8,857 nucleotides of DNA from Candidatus Woesearchaeota archaeon (GTDB taxonomy: Archaea; Nanobdellota; Nanobdellia; Woesearchaeales; UBA10200). Both the position numbers and the translations under genes were made by a program. The notes under the pieces are model-generated. The model did no database searches, was not told the origin of the DNA, and saw only the letters and a program-made list of their open reading frames with translations. The stretch covers positions 1 to 8,857 of the forward strand of contig JACPBN010000024.1 of NCBI GenBank assembly GCA_016180275.1. Reading direction: 5' to 3'. Numbering within the stretch: the first letter of the stretch is position 1; each line of letters opens with the position of its first letter. Shown in pieces: positions 5,893 through 8,857 of this stretch.

Positions 5893-5931
5893 TTTATATA
5901 CTAGCAGCATTTTATGTTACAAAGTTTGTAA
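5893..5931 (+). promoter_or_regulatory. Proximal ccdA promoter with TTACA-N5-TGTAA operator
   Basis: TTTATATA (5893-5900), preceded by the purine-rich ACAAAAGG that resembles a TFB element, is followed by the palindrome TTACAAAGTTTGTAA (5917-5931), which is perfect around its central G. Initiation is expected near 5924, in the middle of the palindrome, so a bound dimer would block the start site. The half-sites and five-base spacing equal those at 2587-2601. The distance from the TATA box differs by exactly 10 bases, about one helical turn. The site faces the BlaI/CopY-like gene across a divergent intergenic region, the usual place for such a regulator to bind. Confidence 0.7.
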
Positions 5932-5948
5932 ATGTTAGAGGATTAATC

Positions 5949-6923
5949 ATGAAGTTTAATGTCTTAAGAGCTAGAACAGGATTTTTAATTATAATATTGA
6001 TAGCTCTTGCACTATTACTAATCTCAAATGTTTCTGCACTGCAGATTCCGACTAGCTTGCAAAAGCTCATAGATTATACAAGCCAGCAGGCTCTTTCGCT
6101 TTCATTTTTTATTGCATTTTTAGGAGGTGTGTTAAGCCTACTCTCACCATGCATCCTGCCTATAATGCCTGCGTTTTTTGCCTATACTTTTGGGGAGCAG
6201 AAAAACATAACTAAGATGACATTTGCATTTTTTTCAGGCAGCACATTGGTGTTTATCTTGCTTGGCTTCAGCGCATCTTTGATAGGCAAGTTTTTGGTCA
6301 ATAATAAAGGGATACTAAGCACAATCTCAGGAATTTTCATGCTGATTTTTGGCCTGATGATGATTTTCAACAAAGGATTCAGCATAGTAAAGATAAATGC
6401 CGCAAAAAACCTGGATAACAAAAGCGCATTAAGCGTATTTATCTTCGGCATCTTATTTGCGATCGGCTTTACTCCATGTATCGGCCCAATATTAGCAAGC
6501 ATATTGTTTTTGGCAGCCGGAAGTAGCATATTAAGCGCAGGGTTATTGTTATTCATGTATTCGCTAGGATTGATGCTTCCTTTGTTCATCATGGCATATC
6601 TTTACGACAGATATAATCTTGCAACCAAGCCATGGATAGCAGGCAAGGAGTTTGAGTTTGCAGGATTAAGATTCCACACAACAAAATTGATCGCTGGCCT
6701 GATGTTTGTGTTTTTGGGTGCAGTCTACCTGATCTATAATGACACCGCGATATTCAACGTGATAGATCCATTGCGCACAAAAGATTTTTTTTACTCAACT
6801 CACAGGTTTTTGATTGAGATTGGAGTATCAAAAGCAATTGGAAATATACTTGGCATTGCAGTGTTGCTAGGCTTTGGGTACTGGGGATACAGGCTGTATT
6901 TTGGGAAGAAGAAGCATAAATAA
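5949..6923 (+). CDS. ccdA: CcdA-type thiol-disulfide transporter with N-terminal extension
   Basis: 324-aa membrane protein of the CcdA/DsbD-beta family, moving electrons from cytoplasmic thioredoxin across the membrane to exported thiol proteins. A signal-like helix (about 11-30) precedes the core. The two reactive cysteines are C68 in LSPCILPIMPAF and C177 in FTPCIGPIL, the canonical proline-flanked motifs, at the ends of helices 1 and 4 of the six-helix core (about 50-76, 88-115, 121-141, 161-188, 194-219, 246-262). An extra helix near 296-316 follows a polar segment. I place the start at the ATG after AGAGGATTAATC. An in-frame upstream ATG at 5844 would add 35 residues, but would run through both TATA boxes and operators, so it is unlikely. 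Likely substrates are the thioredoxin-like proteins encoded on either side. Regulation by the divergent BlaI/CopY-like repressor is inferred from the palindromes. Confidence 0.88.
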   Translation: MKFNVLRARTGFLIIILIALALLLISNVSALQIPTSLQKLIDYTSQQALSLSFFIAFLGGVLSLLSPCILPIMPAFFAYTFGEQKNITKMTFAFFSGSTLVFILLGFSASLIGKFLVNNKGILSTISGIFMLIFGLMMIFNKGFSIVKINAAKNLDNKSALSVFIFGILFAIGFTPCIGPILASILFLAAGSSILSAGLLLFMYSLGLMLPLFIMAYLYDRYNLATKPWIAGKEFEFAGLRFHTTKLIAGLMFVFLGAVYLIYNDTAIFNVIDPLRTKDFFYSTHRFLIEIGVSKAIGNILGIAVLLGFGYWGYRLYFGKKKHK

Positions 6924-7072
6924 GAGATTAGAGAAAATAAAAAAGAGACAAAGATAAAAACCAAAAAACATAACAATTAATATAAAAAACAATAGCAAAT
7001 GCTTAAACACATAGCAAATTTTAAATAATCAATGTTACAAATCAGCTAAATGAGGTAATTGGAGGGAATAAA

Positions 7073-7795
7073 ATGAGCGAGAGGAAAAGATCAAAACACG
7101 ATAATTTTATTATATTTGCTTTAGTTATAGTTGCAGCTTTAGTCTTATTTAACCAGTTCCAGCTATACACGATAACAGGAATGACCGGAAGCACTACAAG
7201 GACAAGCTCAGGAAGCTTCTTTTCATTTTCAGGAAGCAGTGGAAAAGATTTAAAGAATGTTGATGTCAATACTATCCAATCAACTGCACAGGCGATTGCT
7301 GCAGTATTTCCGGTAAATGATATCAAGACTGCAGATGATGCAATACAAATGCTAATACCAACAGGAACCCCTGAATATGGAGAGGCAATGGGAGTCAGCT
7401 TTGATGACCCAGTAAAATCATTAGGGTTTATGTCAAGCACATTATACAGGCAGACAGATGCGCAAATTAAGCAGGATCCTGAGAAATGGCAGCGATATTT
7501 GAATTTAGCATCTGAGCCTCGCGGAGTAAGTTGTGAATTTTGTTGTGGAGTTGGACCTATAGGCGCATCAAAAGACGGCAGATCAAGATGCGGATGCCAG
7601 CATAATCCAGCATTGCTTGGCTTAACTGAGTGGTTATTATTAAATACAGAGTACAGCGATGCAGAAATCTTAAAGGAAGTCATGAAATGGAAAACATTAT
7701 TCTTCCCAAAAAACATGCTTGATCTTGCATTGAAGATATCTGGCGGCGACACTAAAGTGTTAGAGAACTTGCCAGGTATGGTAGGCGGATGTTAA
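7073..7795 (+). CDS. N-anchored Cys/His-rich protein with C-terminal GGC tail
   Basis: 240-aa protein of no family I recognise with certainty. Basic N-terminus, then one membrane helix (about 12-33), then a Ser/Gly/Thr-rich stalk (36-58) and an external domain. The domain holds a dense cluster, SCEFCCGVG (C154, C157, C158) and RCGCQHNPALLGL (C173, C175, H177). An amphipathic segment, TEYSDAEILKEVMKWKTLFFP, follows. The CxxCC...CxCxxH arrangement suggests a metal site or redox-active disulfides; similar CGCxHN...LFFP domains seem to recur in DPANN proteins, from memory. The chain ends exactly in LENLPGMVGGC, with C240 the last residue, and this tail is repeated in the next gene. The start follows GGAGGG at a good distance. 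It lies in a cluster of thiol-redox genes, so it may be a client or carrier of that pathway. Confidence 0.75.
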   Translation: MSERKRSKHDNFIIFALVIVAALVLFNQFQLYTITGMTGSTTRTSSGSFFSFSGSSGKDLKNVDVNTIQSTAQAIAAVFPVNDIKTADDAIQMLIPTGTPEYGEAMGVSFDDPVKSLGFMSSTLYRQTDAQIKQDPEKWQRYLNLASEPRGVSCEFCCGVGPIGASKDGRSRCGCQHNPALLGLTEWLLLNTEYSDAEILKEVMKWKTLFFPKNMLDLALKISGGDTKVLENLPGMVGGC

Positions 7796-7796
7796 G

Positions 7797-7812
7797 TATT
7801 TTTTTGTTTTTT
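7797..7812 (+). terminator. Oligo-T putative terminator
   Basis: The sequence right after the stop of the 240-aa gene is TATTTTTTTGTTTTTT, two long T blocks on the coding strand, the usual form of intrinsic archaeal termination. It lies only 25 bases before the start of the next small gene, so partial read-through is likely and could set the dose of the downstream proteins. Confidence 0.5.
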
Positions 7813-7836
7813 AAATTCTACTAGATTGTGAGAAAA

Positions 7837-8031
7837 ATGACTACAAAAAAGAAACGATTTGATTCAGACACGATAATGCTTGTTCTGATAATTGCGCTGA
7901 TCGCAATATTCGTAATCAACATGTTTGCTATATTCAGTAGCGCTTCGCAGAACACTGCTTCAGCATCTGGCGCACCTTCATCTGTGCCAAAGAGCTTAGA
8001 GAACTTGCCTCAGATGGTAGGCGGATGTTAA
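7837..8031 (+). CDS. Small N-anchored protein with C-terminal GGC tail
   Basis: 64-aa protein made of a basic tip (TTKKKRF), one membrane helix (about 12-34), a Ser/Ala linker and the tail SLENLPQMVGGC ending in the final residue. It is a minimal version of the preceding 240-aa protein: same topology and same tail, with the Cys/His domain absent. The last 36 bases (7996-8031) match 7760-7795 at 32 positions, including silent sites, which points to recent duplication or gene conversion. I place the start at ATG 7837, with GTGAG just upstream serving as ribosome site; a GTG start at 7828 would add three residues. Its only cysteine is C-terminal. No known family; not an ORF artefact, because the tail is conserved in sequence and position. 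Confidence 0.7.
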   Translation: MTTKKKRFDSDTIMLVLIIALIAIFVINMFAIFSSASQNTASASGAPSSVPKSLENLPQMVGGC

Positions 8032-8099
8032 AAAATCAGAAACATAATTAAAGAAATAGATAAAAACAATAAAAAAACTATAACATGGGGGAACCTAAA

Positions 8100-8312
8100 A
8101 TGAAAAAGACATTGATCTTGGCAATAATGTTGATGGTTGTAGCAGCACTTATCGTTGTTGGATGCGCAGAAAGCCGCGGCTCTGGATATTCAACATACGG
8201 CAATGTGCCTCCACCAAGAGTCTCAGGCGGTGGTGGTGGCTGCGGTGTTGGAGCTCCAGCATTGGCAGACAATGATGCAGCAGGCAGCTTAAATGCAGCA
8301 AACGCATTATAA
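8100..8312 (+). CDS. Tiny Gly/Cys-rich putative lipoprotein
   Basis: 70-aa exported peptide. A clean signal segment, KKTLILAIMLMVVAALIVVGC, ends in a lipobox (VVGC, C22). The mature part is about 48 residues, low in complexity: a Ser/Tyr/Gly stretch, PPPR, then SGGGGGCGVGAPA with a single further cysteine (C48), and an Ala/Asn-rich end. I prefer ATG 8100, seven bases after GGGGGA (8087-8092), to the in-frame ATG at 8085, which would place MGEPK before the signal. Like its two upstream neighbours it is membrane-tethered and carries a lone cysteine after a Gly run, so it may share their partner. I recognise no family. Confidence 0.65.
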   Translation: MKKTLILAIMLMVVAALIVVGCAESRGSGYSTYGNVPPPRVSGGGGGCGVGAPALADNDAAGSLNAANAL

Positions 8313-8336
8313 AGAGGTTAGATTAAGGATGTTAGG

Positions 8337-8350
8337 TTTATTTTTTTATT
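8337..8350 (+). terminator. Oligo-T putative terminator
   Basis: TTTATTTTTTTATT follows the small lipoprotein gene by 24 bases and is the only strong T tract in the 117-base gap before the last gene. Nothing else supportable was found in that gap apart from the ribosome site GGAGATGA (8416-8423). Confidence 0.45.
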
Positions 8351-8429
8351 GATGATTTGGATGAGGGGTGTTATATTGCAGCCAGAGATTAAACAACTAT
8401 ATTGATTATAGTGCAGGAGATGACACCAC

Positions 8430-8857
8430 ATGGAAGAATTAAAAGAGTTCAGCAAGAAAGACATCGAAAGGCTCAGGAAAGAAAAGCAGCGTGAAGAGGC
8501 AGAAAAACAGAGGCAAGAGCATTTAGAGCGGGAAAGAACTTTAGCAGACCATAAGCATTCTCAGAAACAAAAGAAGAAGAAAACTCTTATCATTGCAGGC
8601 TCTATATTAGTCATCATAATTCTTTTAATAAGCGCATACGCAATAGTAAGGGCAGTGACTCCAGGACCATGGGATAATTTTGCAAGATGTTTAAACGAAA
8701 AAGGCGCAGTCATGTACGGAGCATTGAGCTGGTGCAAATATACTCAGGAGCAAGCTGGAATGTTCGGCAAATCATTCAAGTATCTGAATTACAAGGATCA
8801 TACAGAGCTTCCTGGAATAAAAAAGACTCCTACTTGGGTCATTGACGGCAAATGGTA
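8430..8857 (+). CDS. Membrane-anchored thioredoxin-like protein with degenerate CxxT site (partial)
   Basis: The reading frame runs off the window with 142 codons visible. Residues 1-50 are highly charged (EELKEFSKKDIERLRKEKQ and on) and should form a cytoplasmic coiled coil. A membrane helix follows (about 52-73), then an external thioredoxin-like domain related to the two VKOR-linked lipoproteins: WDNFARCLNEKGAVMYGA, the active site, then FGKSFKYLNY and a cis-proline region, IKKTPTWVIDGKW. The active site is WCKYT, so C102 remains but the second cysteine is T105. C87 matches the conserved FAKC cysteine of the paralogues. The ECDPRC...ELC structural cysteines are replaced by KDHTELPG, so the insert is missing. 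It may be a monothiol or peroxiredoxin-like variant, or a chaperone. The start follows GGAGATGACACCAC. The family is clear; activity is uncertain. Confidence 0.82.
   Translation, partial: MEELKEFSKKDIERLRKEKQREEAEKQRQEHLERERTLADHKHSQKQKKKKTLIIAGSILVIIILLISAYAIVRAVTPGPWDNFARCLNEKGAVMYGALSWCKYTQEQAGMFGKSFKYLNYKDHTELPGIKKTPTWVIDGKW

Noticed and set aside
5844..5948. Upstream in-frame start extending ccdA by 35 residues
   Set aside because: This stretch contains both TATA boxes and both palindromes, and the ATG at 5949 has AGAGGAT ahead of it and opens into a normal signal-like helix.
6182..6592. Minus-strand open frame opposite ccdA
   Set aside because: Composition and length are explained by the codon structure of ccdA on the other strand; no motif is recognisable.
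7035..7049. TTACAAATCAGCTAA as a third operator before the 240-aa gene
   Set aside because: Only the left half-site TTACA matches; the right half differs at two of five positions and there is no TTTATATA box at the right distance.
7042..7752. Minus-strand open frame of 236 codons opposite the 240-aa GGC-tailed gene
   Set aside because: The plus-strand frame has a good ribosome site, a TM anchor, clustered cysteines and a tail shared with its neighbour; the minus frame has none of these.
7763..7795. LPxTG-type sortase signal in the LPGMVGGC tails
   Set aside because: No hydrophobic helix or basic tail follows, the tail is at the extreme C-terminus, and no sortase-like gene is present.

Overview
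The window is AT-rich and looks archaeal. Several genes are preceded by the TATA octamer TTTATATA (or a close variant) rather than by -35/-10 boxes. Ribosome sites are of the GAGGT/AGGTGA type, transcript ends look like bare oligo-T tracts, and many products are small membrane-anchored or lipobox-bearing proteins. My best guess is a DPANN-type archaeon (Woesearchaeota/Pacearchaeota-like). That is an inference from gene style and protein families, not from a marker gene.

Layout. (1) 127-1627, plus strand: a VKOR-family disulfide-generating membrane protein followed by two paralogous thioredoxin-like lipoproteins. These match the thioredoxin domain that is fused to VKOR in many bacteria. (2) 1641-1713: two REP-like palindromes. 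(3) 1793-2506: a CcdA-like thiol transporter. (4) 2675-3848: a Met/Gly-rich membrane protein and a His-free Cys/Met cupredoxin lipoprotein, behind a TATA box with a palindrome TTACA-N5-TGTAA. (5) 3858-4396, minus: an overlapping antitoxin/toxin pair with a near-leaderless promoter and an inverted repeat. (6) 4511-5739, minus: an M48-type membrane metalloprotease and a BlaI/MecI/CopY-family winged-helix repressor. (7) 5949-6923, plus: a second, canonical CcdA behind apparent tandem TATA boxes, each followed by a palindrome; one of these is again TTACA-N5-TGTAA. (8) 7073-8312: two N-terminally anchored proteins sharing a C-terminal LENLPxMVGGC tail, and a tiny Gly/Cys-rich lipoprotein. (9) 8430-end: a third thioredoxin-like protein with a coiled-coil/TM front end and a degenerate CxxT active site, cut by the window edge.

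Working model. This is an extracytoplasmic thiol and soft-metal (probably copper) island. VKOR would supply oxidising power to the thioredoxin-like lipoproteins, and the two CcdA proteins would carry reducing equivalents outward. The cupredoxin and Met-rich protein would bind Cu(I). The BlaI/CopY-like repressor, possibly cleared by the adjacent M48 protease, would control the metal operon and ccdA through the shared operator. The families are recognisable; the link between them, the regulon and the role of the GGC-tailed proteins are inferences.
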